NCBI RefSeq assembly: GCF_040958695.1
Contig: NZ_CP162599.1
Span: 530,001 to 594,000, forward strand
Direction of reading: 5' to 3'
From: Ornithinibacillus sp. 4-3
GTDB lineage: Bacteria; Bacillota; Bacilli; Bacillales; Amphibacillaceae
DNA length: 64,000 bases
Below the pieces are notes generated by a model, which worked only from the letters and a program-made list of their open reading frames with translations, was not told the origin of the DNA and ran no database searches. Shown in pieces: positions 35,247 to 44,768 of this stretch. The position numbers and the translations under genes are program-made. Numbering within the stretch: position 1 is the stretch's first letter; each line of letters opens with the position of its first letter.

Positions 35247-37079
35247 ATGCAATTAAGAAACGATGTTCGTAATATAGCAATTATTGCCCACGTTGACCAT
35301 GGGAAAACAACATTAGTAGATCAGCTTTTAAAATATTCGGGGACTTTCCGAGATCATGAACAAGTAAGTGATCGCGCAATGGATTCGGATGCGATAGAAA
35401 AAGAGCGTGGAATAACAATTCTTGCAAAAAATACGGCAATTAAATATCAAGATACATTTATTAATATTTTAGATACACCAGGACATGCAGATTTCGGTGG
35501 AGAAGTAGAACGAATTTTAAAAATGGTGGATGGAGTACTGCTTGTTGTCGATGCTTTTGAAGGTACAATGCCACAGACACGTTTCGTTTTACAAAAAGCG
35601 TTGGAGCAGAAGCTAAAGCCTGTTGTCGTTGTTAATAAAATAGACAGACCTAATGCACGACCTTTAGAAGTAGTGGATGAAGTATTGGAGTTATTTATTG
35701 AACTTGGTGCAGACGATGAACAAATCGATTTCCAAGTGATTTACGCATCTGCACTTAATGGAATGTCTGGACTAGAGCCAGATGAGTTAGAAGAGGATTC
35801 GATGGATCCGATTTTTAATACCATTATTGAACATATTCCAGCACCAATAGATCGTAGTGAAGAGCCTTTACAATTCCAAGTAGCGATGCTGGATTATAAT
35901 GAATACTTAGGACGTGTTGGAATCGGTAGAGTATTTCGTGGGAAAATGTCTGTTGGTCAGCAGGTTGTAGTGATGAAGGCAGATGGAACACAGAAATCAT
36001 TCCGAATTACTAAGTTATTTGGATTTTTAGGCTTAAAGCGTATTGAAATTCAAGAAGCAAAAGTAGGAGATATTGTTGCAGTAGCAGGAATGGAAGATAT
36101 AAATGTTGGAGAAACAGTCTGCCCGAAAGAGCATCCAGATGCACTACCATTATTGCGTGTGGACGAGCCAACATTACAGATGACCTTTCTTGTAAATAAT
36201 AGCCCATTTGCTGGAAAAGAAGGAAAATACCTAACTGCTAGAAAAATTGAAGAACGTTTAATGACACAGTTAGAAACAGATGTGAGCTTAAAGGTAGAAT
36301 CAACAGAGTCACCAGATAAATGGATTGTTTCTGGACGTGGAGAGTTACACCTATCGATCTTAATTGAAAACATGCGTCGTGAAGGCTATGAACTACAGTT
36401 ATCTAAACCACAGGTAATTGTTAAAGAAGTAGATGGTGTACAATGTGAACCTTTTGAGCGTGTGCAAGTAGATGTGCCAGATGAATACACTGGTGCAGTC
36501 ATGAAGTCTTTAGGAGCTCGTAAAGGTGAAATGTTAGATATGATCACTCAGGGAAATGGACAAGTACGACTTATATTTAAAGTTCCATCTCGAGGACTTC
36601 TAGGATATACAACAGAATTCTTATCACAAACACGTGGGTATGGGATTCTTAATCATAGCTTCGAAAGCTATGATCCAGTTGTTAAAGGACAAATTGGCGG
36701 TCGTCGTGAAGGTGTACTTGTGAGCTTAGATAATGGGAAGGCAACAACTTATGGGATTGTCCATCTTGAGGATAGAGGAACAATTTTTGTTGAACCTGGA
36801 ACAGAAGTCTATGCTGGAATGATAGTTGGAGAGCATAATCGTGATAATGATTTGACAGTAAATATTACGAGAGAAAAACATTTAACAAATGTTCGTTCTT
36901 CGACGAAGGATAATACAGTAACTCTTAATAAGGCAAAAGAAATGTCATTAGAAGAAGCTTTACAGTATATTGCTGAGGATGAGTATTGTGAAGTAACCCC
37001 AGAATCTATCCGTTTACGGAAGAAAATTCTTAACCAAAATGAACGTGAAAAAGCTGCAAAAAAATTAAAACGCCAATAA
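35247..37079 (+). CDS. typA: Translational GTPase TypA/BipA
   Basis: 610 residues. The G1 loop AHVDHGKTT is at 14-22, the switch region has [27 protein letters not shown] and [11 protein letters not shown]-like domains III and V and the BipA-specific C-terminal domain ([24 protein letters not shown]) follow. It is a ribosome-associated GTPase with roles in assembly and stress, especially at low temperature. AGAGGAGCG lies before ATG 35247. Neighbour ylaF supports the B. subtilis ylaF-typA context. Confidence 0.96.
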   Translation: MQLRNDVRNIAIIAHVDHGKTTLVDQLLKYSGTFRDHEQVSDRAMDSDAIEKERGITILAKNTAIKYQDTFINILDTPGHADFGGEVERILKMVDGVLLVVDAFEGTMPQTRFVLQKALEQKLKPVVVVNKIDRPNARPLEVVDEVLELFIELGADDEQIDFQVIYASALNGMSGLEPDELEEDSMDPIFNTIIEHIPAPIDRSEEPLQFQVAMLDYNEYLGRVGIGRVFRGKMSVGQQVVVMKADGTQKSFRITKLFGFLGLKRIEIQEAKVGDIVAVAGMEDINVGETVCPKEHPDALPLLRVDEPTLQMTFLVNNSPFAGKEGKYLTARKIEERLMTQLETDVSLKVESTESPDKWIVSGRGELHLSILIENMRREGYELQLSKPQVIVKEVDGVQCEPFERVQVDVPDEYTGAVMKSLGARKGEMLDMITQGNGQVRLIFKVPSRGLLGYTTEFLSQTRGYGILNHSFESYDPVVKGQIGGRREGVLVSLDNGKATTYGIVHLEDRGTIFVEPGTEVYAGMIVGEHNRDNDLTVNITREKHLTNVRSSTKDNTVTLNKAKEMSLEEALQYIAEDEYCEVTPESIRLRKKILNQNEREKAAKKLKRQ

Positions 37080-37085
37080 AAATAG

Positions 37086-37130
37086 TAAGGCAGAGAATCC
37101 ATTAAGTTGGTTTCACTGCCTTATTTTTTA
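37086..37130 (+). terminator. Intrinsic terminator after typA
   Basis: TAAGGCAG pairs with CTGCCTTA across a long loop, then TTTTTTA. Confidence 0.75.
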
Positions 37131-37153
37131 TAAGAAAAGAAAAGTTCTATGTG

Positions 37154-37327
37154 CTAATCTTTCGTATTGCTCCTAGATATGTATTTAGTGAAATATAATG
37201 CCAAAATAAGTAAAATAAATGCGATTCCCGAAGAAGCAATACCACCCCAACTTACTTCAGCGCGTAATCCAATAACGATGATGATTAAACTGATAACGAT
37301 TAAACAAGCAGATAAATATCGTTTCAT
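37154..37327 (-). CDS. Small membrane protein, YlaF-like (DUF5325)
   Basis: 57 residues with two hydrophobic segments (YLSACLIVISLIIIVIGL and GIASSGIAFILLILALYFT) and a basic C-terminal tail. A YlaF-like gene beside typA is the B. subtilis arrangement, which supports the call, though here it is convergent with typA. ATG 37327 follows TTGGAGTG; a longer frame upstream has no support. Function unknown. Confidence 0.65.
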   Translation of the reverse strand: MKRYLSACLIVISLIIIVIGLRAEVSWGGIASSGIAFILLILALYFTKYISRSNTKD

Positions 37328-37546
37328 GATGAACACTCCAATAATAAAAAATAAACTAACTTTAGTTATATCATATTTGTCTTTATTTTTCAGGCCTCTC
37401 TCACTATTCTTTAATAATATAGTGATTCCCGTTATACTAATAATAGGATGCTCAAAAATATTTTGAGGATACCAAAATGGAGTGGGAAAATAAATTTGTA
37501 CGATGGATAAAGTGATCGTACGACTTTTTACAAAGGAGCTCGTCAA

Positions 37547-38737
37547 ATGAGGTACAGAAAAAGTCTTGCACTACTTATTATATTGCTGCTTGGAGCATTT
37601 TTAGTTGGGTGTTCTAATGTGACAAATACTGACCAAGAGGAAGAGCAAGCAAATGAACCAGAGCAAGAAGAGGCTGTTGAGGAAGAGCCAGAAGAAGAAC
37701 CTGAGCCACCTGAGCCAGAAGTGATAGAAAATGAAATTACTATTTCAGCAGTTGGAGATATGCTGATCCATGAACGAGTTTATGATGATGCACGAACAGA
37801 AGATGGATTCGATTTTGTTCCAATGTTAGAAGATGTGGAACCTTTTCTTAATGATTCAACGATTACATTTGCGAATCAAGAGACAATGATTGGTGGAGAA
37901 GAAATTGGACTATCAACATATCCTGCATTTAACAGTCCAACAGAAGTAGGGGATGCGTTAAAAGCAGTTGGAGTAGATGTTGTATCCATTGCGAATAACC
38001 ACACATTAGATCGTGGTGAGCAGGCAATTATGAATTCACTTGATCATTGGGATAAAATTAATATGATGTATGTAGGCTCTTATCGAGATGAAGAAGATCG
38101 TAAAACGTTGCGTGTATACGAAACAGAAGAAGGAATAGATGTTGCCTTTTTAGCATACACATACGGTACAAATGGTATTCCAGTACCTGATAGTAAAGAT
38201 TATTTAGTAAATTTAATTGATCAGGAAATCATGATGGCAGATATTGCAGAAGCAAAAGAGCAATCTGATATTGTAATTTTAAGTCTTCATTTTGGAGATG
38301 AATATGAACGTCTGCCTAACCAGGAACAAAAAGATCTTGTCCAATTAGCTGCAGACCTAGGAGTAGATGCTGTTTTAGGGCACCATCCCCATGTGCTTCA
38401 GCCTATGGAATGGGTAGAGGGGAAAGATGGCCATAAAACACTTGCTATTTACTCACTAGGAAATTTCTTATCTGGACAAGAAGAATATTATCGACAAGTT
38501 GGCGGTATTTTAAAATTCAAATTTAAACAGACGATTATTGAAGATGAGGAAACCATTGAGCTTATCGAGCCACAGTTTATGCCAACTTTTGTAACGGCAC
38601 ACAGTGGTTATAAATATAAAGTATTGCCAATGTATCAATTAACAGATGCGGAATTGCCAGATGCAGCGAATTTATATAATGAAATCAAAGAGCATATGTC
38701 GCAATGGTTGCCAGAGTTAGAGTTTATGGAGCCATAA
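37547..38737 (+). CDS. CapA-like metallophosphatase-fold lipoprotein
   Basis: 396 residues. Lipobox FLVGC in the signal peptide, then a very acidic Glu/Pro-rich linker to about residue 62. The CapA domain has ISAVGDMLIHERV, TFANQETMIGG, VVSIANNHTLDRGEQ, LSLHFGDEYE, GHHPHVLQPMEW and YSLGNFLSGQ, which give the Asp/Asn/His metal residues of the poly-gamma-glutamate synthesis CapA/PgsA family. No capB/capC genes are present, so it is probably a stand-alone cell-wall-associated phosphatase-like protein. GGAGCTCG precedes ATG 37547. Confidence 0.87.
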   Translation: MRYRKSLALLIILLLGAFLVGCSNVTNTDQEEEQANEPEQEEAVEEEPEEEPEPPEPEVIENEITISAVGDMLIHERVYDDARTEDGFDFVPMLEDVEPFLNDSTITFANQETMIGGEEIGLSTYPAFNSPTEVGDALKAVGVDVVSIANNHTLDRGEQAIMNSLDHWDKINMMYVGSYRDEEDRKTLRVYETEEGIDVAFLAYTYGTNGIPVPDSKDYLVNLIDQEIMMADIAEAKEQSDIVILSLHFGDEYERLPNQEQKDLVQLAADLGVDAVLGHHPHVLQPMEWVEGKDGHKTLAIYSLGNFLSGQEEYYRQVGGILKFKFKQTIIEDEETIELIEPQFMPTFVTAHSGYKYKVLPMYQLTDAELPDAANLYNEIKEHMSQWLPELEFMEP

Positions 38738-38794
38738 ATACTTAGAAGAGGTATTACCTATTTCGTTGGTAATACCTCTTCTAAGTATTTATAT
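38736..38794. terminator. Very long bidirectional terminator
   Basis: A 23-bp perfect stem (38736-38758 with 38768-38790) closes a 9-base loop between convergent genes. The 5' arm begins in the stop codon of the CapA-like gene. Confidence 0.9.
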
Positions 38795-38799
38795 ATTGA

Positions 38800-39597
38800 T
38801 TAATAACAATCCCAATTATAAAGAACCTTACTAAAATCTTTATTCTCTAAATCCTTTTTCGAAATAAAGAAATTACCAACACCGGAATCTCCCCATAAAA
38901 TATGCTCACCAATGCTATCAACTTGCAGTAATAATATATCTGCATCTGTATAATCACCATATGTACGTGGATCTTCCTGTGTAAAGAAAGGGTACCCGCC
39001 TATTTTATGTCCAGTACCTGCAAAGGAATCATAGAATAAATCCTCTAAGTCTTCTTTTTCCTCAATAAATTCAAATATTGGTGCATACTTTTCTTCTCGA
39101 CGATAGTCAGATGTTGTAAGTGCTTCTGAGTCTACATCAAAAGATAATTTCATTTCTTTCTCTACTGGGAAAAACATTTCATCATCTGGTGAAGATACAA
39201 AAGAAAAATCTTGAATTAATTCTGATTCGTCTTCCAGAATGTTTTCATGATAAATAACACGAAAACCGTTTTGATTTTTCCCATTGTCAAAATCCATTCC
39301 GATTAAATCATCATGGGCATCAAGATAGAATTGTAATATCCCTTTTTCAGGAAGATTAGGGATATGTGCAGGAACTTCAGCAAAATTAATTTGTGCTAGT
39401 AGTGTTAATGGGGTTCCGCTGTCACTTTTGGGGTATTCCATTTGCTTAGGAAAATATGGATTCCCAGCAAATTTACTCTCAAATAATGTTGTTTCTTTTT
39501 CTGTTGTATCAATCTGTATAACAGGACGAATTGTATCTTCAATTATTGTACGAAATTCTTCAAATGCCTTTGGGATAGAAATAGAATTTTCTAGCAT
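38800..39597 (-). CDS. YwqG-family protein (DUF1963)
   Basis: 265 residues. Marks of the family are FAGNPYFPKQMEYP, the segment TLLAQINFAEVP, ILQFYLDAHDD, KIGGYPFFTQEDPR and LLLQVDSIGEHILWGDSGVGNFFISKKDL. The last is the conserved DxxG-F-I segment. Members are cytoplasmic and often accompany toxin or phage-linked loci, but their role is unknown. TAGGAGG precedes ATG 39597. Single gene. Confidence 0.87.
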   Translation of the reverse strand: MLENSISIPKAFEEFRTIIEDTIRPVIQIDTTEKETTLFESKFAGNPYFPKQMEYPKSDSGTPLTLLAQINFAEVPAHIPNLPEKGILQFYLDAHDDLIGMDFDNGKNQNGFRVIYHENILEDESELIQDFSFVSSPDDEMFFPVEKEMKLSFDVDSEALTTSDYRREEKYAPIFEFIEEKEDLEDLFYDSFAGTGHKIGGYPFFTQEDPRTYGDYTDADILLLQVDSIGEHILWGDSGVGNFFISKKDLENKDFSKVLYNWDCY

Positions 39598-39982
39598 GAT
39601 AATCCTCCTAATATAGTTTAAAATTTATTTTAATATAGCATGAGATAGAAGTTATGAAAATAATGGAAGGAAAAAGTTTACAATTCTTTTTCGTTATCCA
39701 ACGGAAGCCAAACTAAAGAAAAAATCAGCTATAAGCTAAAATACATTTCTAACACAATCATTCGCACTATATGTATTTCGGTGAGCTAATAATAAAAATA
39801 TGTTACAAAAACTCATAAGTGTTCTAATTCTGCTATTTAAAAAGATATAATAGAAAAGAAATCTTGAGATGGGATGTATAAAGATTCACTTGAGTATTGT
39901 TAGAATGCTACAGGCTAGAAATGTTTTTCGATAAAGCATGTCAAAATAAACAAGCAAGTTTGAGGAGAAAGAGAGAGGAAAT
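39598..39982. other. Gap before the DedA gene
   Basis: 385 bases without a gene. TATAAT at 39846-39851 is a likely -10 box for the DedA gene; a matching -35 box (TTCTAA, 18 bases before) is weak. No repeat or stable hairpin seen. Confidence 0.4.
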
Positions 39983-40624
39983 ATGTCAATTATAATGGGA
40001 TTAATTGATTTTATACTACATATTGACGAGCACTTAGTAGAAATAATTCAGAAATTTGGTGGCTGGTCATATGCTGTTTTGTTTGCGATTATTTTTATAG
40101 AGACAGGCATTGTAATTATGCCCTTCTTACCTGGAGATTCTTTATTATTTGCAAGTGGCGCACTTGCTGCAATAGGAGCTTTTAACATCGTTTCTTTGCT
40201 AATCTTTTTTGTTAGTGGAGCAATTATCGGAGATACAGTAAATTACCATATTGGTAAAAAAGTTGGCATGTCTATTCCAGAGGATAGCTTTATCGGAAAA
40301 TATATTAATCGTGATCGAATGGCAGTAGCACAACGATTCTTTAATAAATATGGAGGATTTACTATCGTTATAGCACGTTTCATGCCATTTGTTCGAACCT
40401 TTATTCCATTTGTTGCAGGGGCAAGTCGAATGAATTATAGTTATTTTCTTTTCTATAATGTTGTTGGAGCATTTTTATGGGTGTTCATTTGTACTTTATT
40501 AGGTTACTTCTTTGGCAATATTCCAATTGTTAAAGAAAACTTTACTACTGTATTATTATTAATTATTTTTATTTCTGTCTTACCTGCAATTATTGGTGTA
40601 TTTCGTGCACGAAGAAAGAAATAG
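39983..40624 (+). CDS. DedA-family membrane protein (VTT domain)
   Basis: 213 residues with four to five hydrophobic segments. The family motifs FIETGIVIMPFLPGDSLLFASGAL and the arginine-containing FMPFVRTFIPFVAGASRMNYSYF are present, with GDTVNYHIGKKVG between. DedA proteins are polyprenyl-phosphate or phospholipid flippase-like transporters needed for envelope homeostasis. AGAGAGAGG precedes ATG 39983. Monocistronic, with a shared terminator after it. Confidence 0.9.
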   Translation: MSIIMGLIDFILHIDEHLVEIIQKFGGWSYAVLFAIIFIETGIVIMPFLPGDSLLFASGALAAIGAFNIVSLLIFFVSGAIIGDTVNYHIGKKVGMSIPEDSFIGKYINRDRMAVAQRFFNKYGGFTIVIARFMPFVRTFIPFVAGASRMNYSYFLFYNVVGAFLWVFICTLLGYFFGNIPIVKENFTTVLLLIIFISVLPAIIGVFRARRKK

Positions 40625-40634
40625 ATAAAGTTAA

Positions 40635-40668
40635 ATGGACTGAGAAGAAAAACTCTCAGTCCATTTTG
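40635..40668. terminator. Bidirectional terminator between DedA and VOC genes
   Basis: ATGGACTGAGA pairs perfectly with TCTCAGTCCAT; T-rich after it. It overlaps the last codons of the minus-strand gene. Confidence 0.85.
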
Positions 40669-41294
40669 AATTGCACTTGATTAAATATATCAGCAAATGT
40701 AAGTTTACAATTTTCTAAAGGAATGGAATCATTTTCAGATGTTAAACGGTAGATATCTGCTAATGCTTGTTGAAGATTTTCAGGTAAAATCACAGAAGTA
40801 ATTTCCTGGTTATTTATTTGATCTTTTTGATCTGGCAGATTGATTGTGTTACCCCATTGCATGATAAAAGGATGGAAGGAATCATCCTCTGCTTTTGGAA
40901 ATAGCATACTCCAAGTTAATAAATCTCCATTTGGTTTTCTTCTGCTGCCATCTAGAGGGCCTACTGTTGGAATATTATGTTTAGTTAGATGTTCAGCATG
41001 CTCATGTAATATGGTAGTACGTAATGCAATTTGATAAGGCAGTTCATCATGCTTTTCTAATGTTTTCATCAATTGAGTAACAAGTGGGTTTGTTGCCACC
41101 TTCGCCTTATCAGTATCGTAAATCCCTAGCCATTCTATATAACAGTTGTTTTTAAAGTATGCTAAATAATTGTATGTTCCCCAATTTTCATGTTTTCCAC
41201 CAGGCATTGAAGTAACCTGATATTTTTTACTAAAAGCTTCTGCAGATTTCTGAGGGTCAATTGTTGCAATTACGATATGATCTAAAGCAAACAA
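40656..41294 (-). CDS. Glyoxalase-like domain protein (VOC, Glyoxalase_3 type)
   Basis: About 212 residues. It starts FALDHIVIATIDP, followed by MPGGKHENWGTYNYLAYFKNNCYIEWLGIYD and PTVGPLDGSRRKPNGDLLTWSMLFP, the pattern of the Glyoxalase_3/YyaH-like VOC family; the His and Glu in these segments are potential metal ligands. Substrate unknown. TTG 41294 is chosen since AAAGGGG abuts the upstream ATG 41303 but is 8 bases before the TTG. The final codons lie in the shared terminator. Confidence 0.8.
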   Translation of the reverse strand: MFALDHIVIATIDPQKSAEAFSKKYQVTSMPGGKHENWGTYNYLAYFKNNCYIEWLGIYDTDKAKVATNPLVTQLMKTLEKHDELPYQIALRTTILHEHAEHLTKHNIPTVGPLDGSRRKPNGDLLTWSMLFPKAEDDSFHPFIMQWGNTINLPDQKDQINNQEITSVILPENLQQALADIYRLTSENDSIPLENCKLTFADIFNQVQFKMD

Positions 41295-41389
41295 ATAAAT
41301 CATCCCCTTTACTTTTTATTGCATTCTAATTATTACTTTAACGCTATTTTCTGATATAGTACATAAAAAGGCTTACTAAAGTAGGTGAA

Positions 41390-42085
41390 ATGATGACACA
41401 ACCAATGATATTAATTGTTGAAGATGAAAGCAAGCTGAGCAGGGTGTTACAAATTGAGCTTGGCTATGAAGATTATCAAACAGAAATTGCTGATAACGGA
41501 TTGGATGCTTTTAGACTAATGGAAGAGAAAGAATGGGATCTTGTGTTATTAGATATTATGCTTCCAGGTTTAAGTGGACTAGAGGTTTTGCGTCGTTTTA
41601 GAAGAATAAATCAGCATACACCTGTTATCTTGTTAACAGCAAGAGATCAAATATACGATAAAGTGAGTGGGCTTGATCTAGGAGCAAATGATTATGTGAC
41701 AAAGCCCTTCCAAATAGAAGAATTATTAGCAAGAGTTCGTGTACATTTACGTCAAAATGTACAGATTGCTAGTGGAGAAGAAGAGCTAGTAGTTGGTGAT
41801 CTCCAGGTTAATATTGGACGCCGGGAGGTATCTAGAGTAGATAAATTAATTGACCTCACACCGCGTGAATTTGATTTACTTGTATACTTATTGAAAAATA
41901 AAAATCTCGTGTTGACTCGAGAACAATTAATTGAAAATGTTTGGGGTTATGATTATGTTGGGGATACCAACATTGTCGATGTCTATATCCGATATTTGCG
42001 CCAAAAAATTGATAAAGATTTTGATGAAGCATATATTGTAACGGTTCGCGGAGTTGGATATACGATAAAGGATCAAGGCGAATGA
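41390..42085 (+). CDS. OmpR-family response regulator, YkoG-like
   Basis: 231 residues. Receiver with EDE at 11-13-like acidic pocket, Asp55 (LVLLDIMLPGLSG) and Lys in DYVTKPFQIEE; winged helix with LTPREFDLLVYLLKNKNLVLTREQLIENVWGYDY. Its stop overlaps the kinase start by four bases (ATGA). With the following kinase and PepSY gene it parallels B. subtilis ykoG-ykoH and the PepSY genes ykoI/ykoJ. Sigma-A and operator sites were not resolved upstream. Confidence 0.9.
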   Translation: MMTQPMILIVEDESKLSRVLQIELGYEDYQTEIADNGLDAFRLMEEKEWDLVLLDIMLPGLSGLEVLRRFRRINQHTPVILLTARDQIYDKVSGLDLGANDYVTKPFQIEELLARVRVHLRQNVQIASGEEELVVGDLQVNIGRREVSRVDKLIDLTPREFDLLVYLLKNKNLVLTREQLIENVWGYDYVGDTNIVDVYIRYLRQKIDKDFDEAYIVTVRGVGYTIKDQGE

Positions 42086-43434
42086 AGCTACAGACGAAAA
42101 TTCAATTATTCACTAGTTTATTTATGTTGATTTTAGTGGTATTGATTAATACAGCTGTCTATTCTCTGTTCTATAAAATATCTATTGATAATGAGGTTGG
42201 AGAATTAAAGGGCCAAACTAATCAAATTGTAGAAACCTTAGCCGAAAATCCAGATATTCCCTATGATGATTTGCTTCGAGCATTTTTGCCGGAAGAAGGG
42301 ATGATTCGTGTATATGAGGCTGATACGAGCAAACTGATTACTATAATAACAAAGGATGCAAAATATCGCTCAATACCAGGAGAATTTTCTGATGCAGAAT
42401 CACATGAGGTGGTTAAGCAAAGTGGTGAACCCAGAACAGTAGTAATAAAGAAGCCAATTATTTGGGATGATGGAACAGTTGTATCTCTTCAGTTAAGCAA
42501 AAGCTTGGGAGCTTTAGAGGAAACGATGCGAACACTTTTCTATGTATTCTTAGTAGCGTCTATTGTCATTATTATTCCAATGATTATTGGAGGCATATTT
42601 TTAAGTAGATTCTTATTACAGCCAATTAAGACTTTTATTCATACAATGAAGGATAATACACAAGAAGCAAACTGGAAAAAAATTCATTTGCAAAATCGAT
42701 CAAAAGATGAATTATATGAGATGGAAAAAACATTTAATGAAATGATTGAACACTTAAAAGAGAATTACGAGAAGCAGGAGGTATTTGTCTCAGATGCTTC
42801 TCATGAATTAAAAACACCGATATCTATTGTGAAAAGCTATGCCCAATTACTAGCAAGGCGAGGAAAGGATAATCCAGAAATTTTTAATGAAGCAGTACAG
42901 GCAATCGATTCAGAAGCGGATCGGATGCAAAAGCTAGTGGAACAGATGCTATTACTGGCTAAAAATCAGCAAGATTCCTCTCATGAAATTGTTGATCTAG
43001 CGCATTTAAGCCGTCATACGATTAGCACTTTTCAAGGTGCCTATGATCGAAATATCGTGTTCCATTGCAAAGAAGAAAATATCTTCATTCAAGGAAATGA
43101 AGATCAGTTGCAGCAAGTTATTTATATTTTAGTGGATAATGCCTTAAAATATAGTAAGCAAGATGTTACTGTTGAGGTTACTAAAAGTGCACAAAAAGCT
43201 CAATTAAGCGTAACAGATTTAGGACAAGGGATACCAAAAGCAGAACAAGCTAAAATATTCGAGCGCTTTTATCGTATTGATAAAGCTAGAAGTCGAGATA
43301 CGGGTGGTACAGGTCTTGGTTTAGCTATTGCCAAATCAATTACAGAGCTTCATGGTGGTCGTTTAATTTTGCATAGTAAAGAAGGGGAAGGCTCTACATT
43401 CATTGTAGAATTTCCAATACTGAAAGAAGATTAA
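42082..43434 (+). CDS. Sensor histidine kinase, YkoH-like
   Basis: 450 residues. Membrane segments at about 10-32 and 152-175 flank an extracytoplasmic sensor; HAMP at about 178-230; H-box His241 (VSDASHELKTPISIVKSYAQLLARRG); N-box ILVDNALKYS; G boxes DLGQGIPKAEQ and GGTGLGLAI. Translationally coupled to the regulator. The PepSY protein encoded next could modulate or be controlled by this system; stimulus unknown. Confidence 0.9.
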   Translation: MKLQTKIQLFTSLFMLILVVLINTAVYSLFYKISIDNEVGELKGQTNQIVETLAENPDIPYDDLLRAFLPEEGMIRVYEADTSKLITIITKDAKYRSIPGEFSDAESHEVVKQSGEPRTVVIKKPIIWDDGTVVSLQLSKSLGALEETMRTLFYVFLVASIVIIIPMIIGGIFLSRFLLQPIKTFIHTMKDNTQEANWKKIHLQNRSKDELYEMEKTFNEMIEHLKENYEKQEVFVSDASHELKTPISIVKSYAQLLARRGKDNPEIFNEAVQAIDSEADRMQKLVEQMLLLAKNQQDSSHEIVDLAHLSRHTISTFQGAYDRNIVFHCKEENIFIQGNEDQLQQVIYILVDNALKYSKQDVTVEVTKSAQKAQLSVTDLGQGIPKAEQAKIFERFYRIDKARSRDTGGTGLGLAIAKSITELHGGRLILHSKEGEGSTFIVEFPILKED

Positions 43435-43507
43435 TGTTTTTCTCAGCAAATTCTCATTTTCCTCACAGGTGTTCTTCATTTACGCCGGATATTATATAAG
43501 TAAGAAA

Positions 43508-43813
43508 GAAAAGCGCAGAGCGTCCTTACAGGCTAAAAACGTGACGTCCTGTCACAACGCCTGCACTAGCACGTCCTGTGCGTCGAAAAACGTAGAGATT
43601 GGAGTGGCACAACCGAGATAAAGGAAACATGCCCCTTTAGGGGTATCCGACGTTAGGCTTTAGCCTGGTTTTAGTCGGGCTTCCTTATAAAACAAAATCG
43701 ATGTTGACTTATCGTAGGGCGTGACGGGAAATCTCATAGTTTTTGGCGCTCGGAGCTAGACATGGCTAGTTCTGAATAAGAATTAATTTGCGCAATTCTT
43801 ATACTTTTCTATC
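43508..43813. repeat. GC-rich intergenic repeat, long form, with GAGCTAGACA tail
   Basis: Starts GAAAAGCGCAGAGCG and ends GGCGCTCGGAGCTAGACATG followed by a tail shared with 27984-28047. The interior is much richer in G+C than its surroundings, with ACGTCCTGTCAC, CACTAGCACGTCCTGTG and a CCCCTTTAGGGG hairpin. Its ACGTCCTGTG module also occurs in repeat copy 1 near 6015. It resembles the long intergenic repeats common in Bacillaceae. No coding content. It separates the two-component genes from the PepSY gene. Confidence 0.65.
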
Positions 43814-43838
43814 TAACAAGAAACGAGGAGGAAATAAA

Positions 43839-44447
43839 ATGAATAAGAAATTAGGAATTGGAATTGGAGCATTACTTTTTGCAGGAATATTAGGTTTTTG
43901 GATTTATACATCTGATGCATCACAACAAGCACCAGAATTAACAACAGATAAAATTAGAGAAATGGTGTTAAGCCAATATCCAGGTGAAATTACAGAAATT
44001 GAATTGGATAAAGAGCTTAATAAAGTAGTTTATGAAGTAGAAGTAATCAGTAATGGAAAAGAATATGATTTAACTTTAGATGGTAATAGTGGAGAAGTAT
44101 TAAAGCTTAAAGAGAAAACAGTCTACACGAAAGAAAATCAATCAGATGACAGAAAAAATGACTCTACTAAAGAAAAATCAACAAATGATGAAAAAAATCA
44201 AACGGAACAAAAGCAAAATGAAAATAAACAAAATAATCAACAAGAAAACACAGTAATTAACGAAGAAAAAGCAATTGAAATTGCGAAAAGCGAATTTCCA
44301 GGCACATTAGTTAGCATGGAATTGGATAGAGATGACGGTCGCTTAATTTATGAAATTGAGATTGTGAATGGAAATGAAGAAGCGGAAATTGAGATTGATG
44401 CTTACACAGGAGAAATTTTAGTATTAGACATTGATATAGATGATTAA
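43839..44447 (+). CDS. PepSY-domain exported/membrane-anchored protein
   Basis: 202 residues. An N-terminal membrane anchor or uncleaved signal (KLGIGIGALLFAGILGFWIYT) precedes two PepSY-type repeats: residues about 35-90 (KIREMVLSQYPGEITEIELDKELNKVVYEVEV) and 145-202 (KAIEIAKSEFPGTLVSMELDRDDGRLIYEIEI). A Lys/Asn/Gln/Glu-rich low-complexity linker joins them. PepSY domains are thought to inhibit or sense peptidases. ATG 43839 follows GAGGAGG; the frame extends upstream into the repeat tail without a start signal. Probably functionally tied to the YkoGH-like pair. Confidence 0.87.
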   Translation: MNKKLGIGIGALLFAGILGFWIYTSDASQQAPELTTDKIREMVLSQYPGEITEIELDKELNKVVYEVEVISNGKEYDLTLDGNSGEVLKLKEKTVYTKENQSDDRKNDSTKEKSTNDEKNQTEQKQNENKQNNQQENTVINEEKAIEIAKSEFPGTLVSMELDRDDGRLIYEIEIVNGNEEAEIEIDAYTGEILVLDIDIDD

Positions 44448-44454
44448 TATGTTG

Positions 44455-44489
44455 TAGCAGGGGACTCTAAAGGGTTTCCTGCTTTTTTA
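44455..44489 (+). terminator. Intrinsic terminator after the PepSY gene
   Basis: AGCAGGGGAC pairs with GTTTCCTGCT (G-U pairs), then TTTTTT. Confidence 0.85.
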
Positions 44490-44516
44490 TCTTGTTTAAT
44501 TAGGAGATGGAATATT

Positions 44517-44545
44517 TTGTGCAACGAAATATTTCGTGATAATAT
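44517..44545 (+). promoter_or_regulatory. Promoter with palindromic operator in its spacer
   Basis: TTGTGC, 17-base spacer, TAATAT. The spacer holds ACGAAATATTTCGT (44524-44537), a perfect 14-bp palindrome, the expected place for a repressor dimer. It lies about 220 bases before the solute-binding protein gene, so the transcript has a long leader. Regulator unknown; none is encoded next to it. Confidence 0.6.
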
Positions 44546-44768
44546 ATGAAAGGGGATGTCGACTGTTTTCTAAATAGTAATATTTATTGCCATGAAATAT
44601 CAGAAAAATGACTATTAATCAAATCTAAAGATATAAATGATTTTTTTAAAAATATGGGAAAATAAATGAAAAACGCATACAAACAGTTGGCGAGAAGCAT
44701 AGGGAGAGGAGACACTTTAACATCTAAGGAAATCATGAAAAAACTTATTACATATTGAGGAGGACAAC

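Noticed and set aside
37154..37546. 130-codon version of the YlaF-like gene
   Set aside because: The first 73 codons have no family resemblance and ATG 37327 has its own ribosome binding site.
44660..44690. Cre-like sequence ATGAAAAACGCATACA before the fourth binding protein
   Set aside because: The spacing between TG and CG is one base too long for the CcpA consensus.
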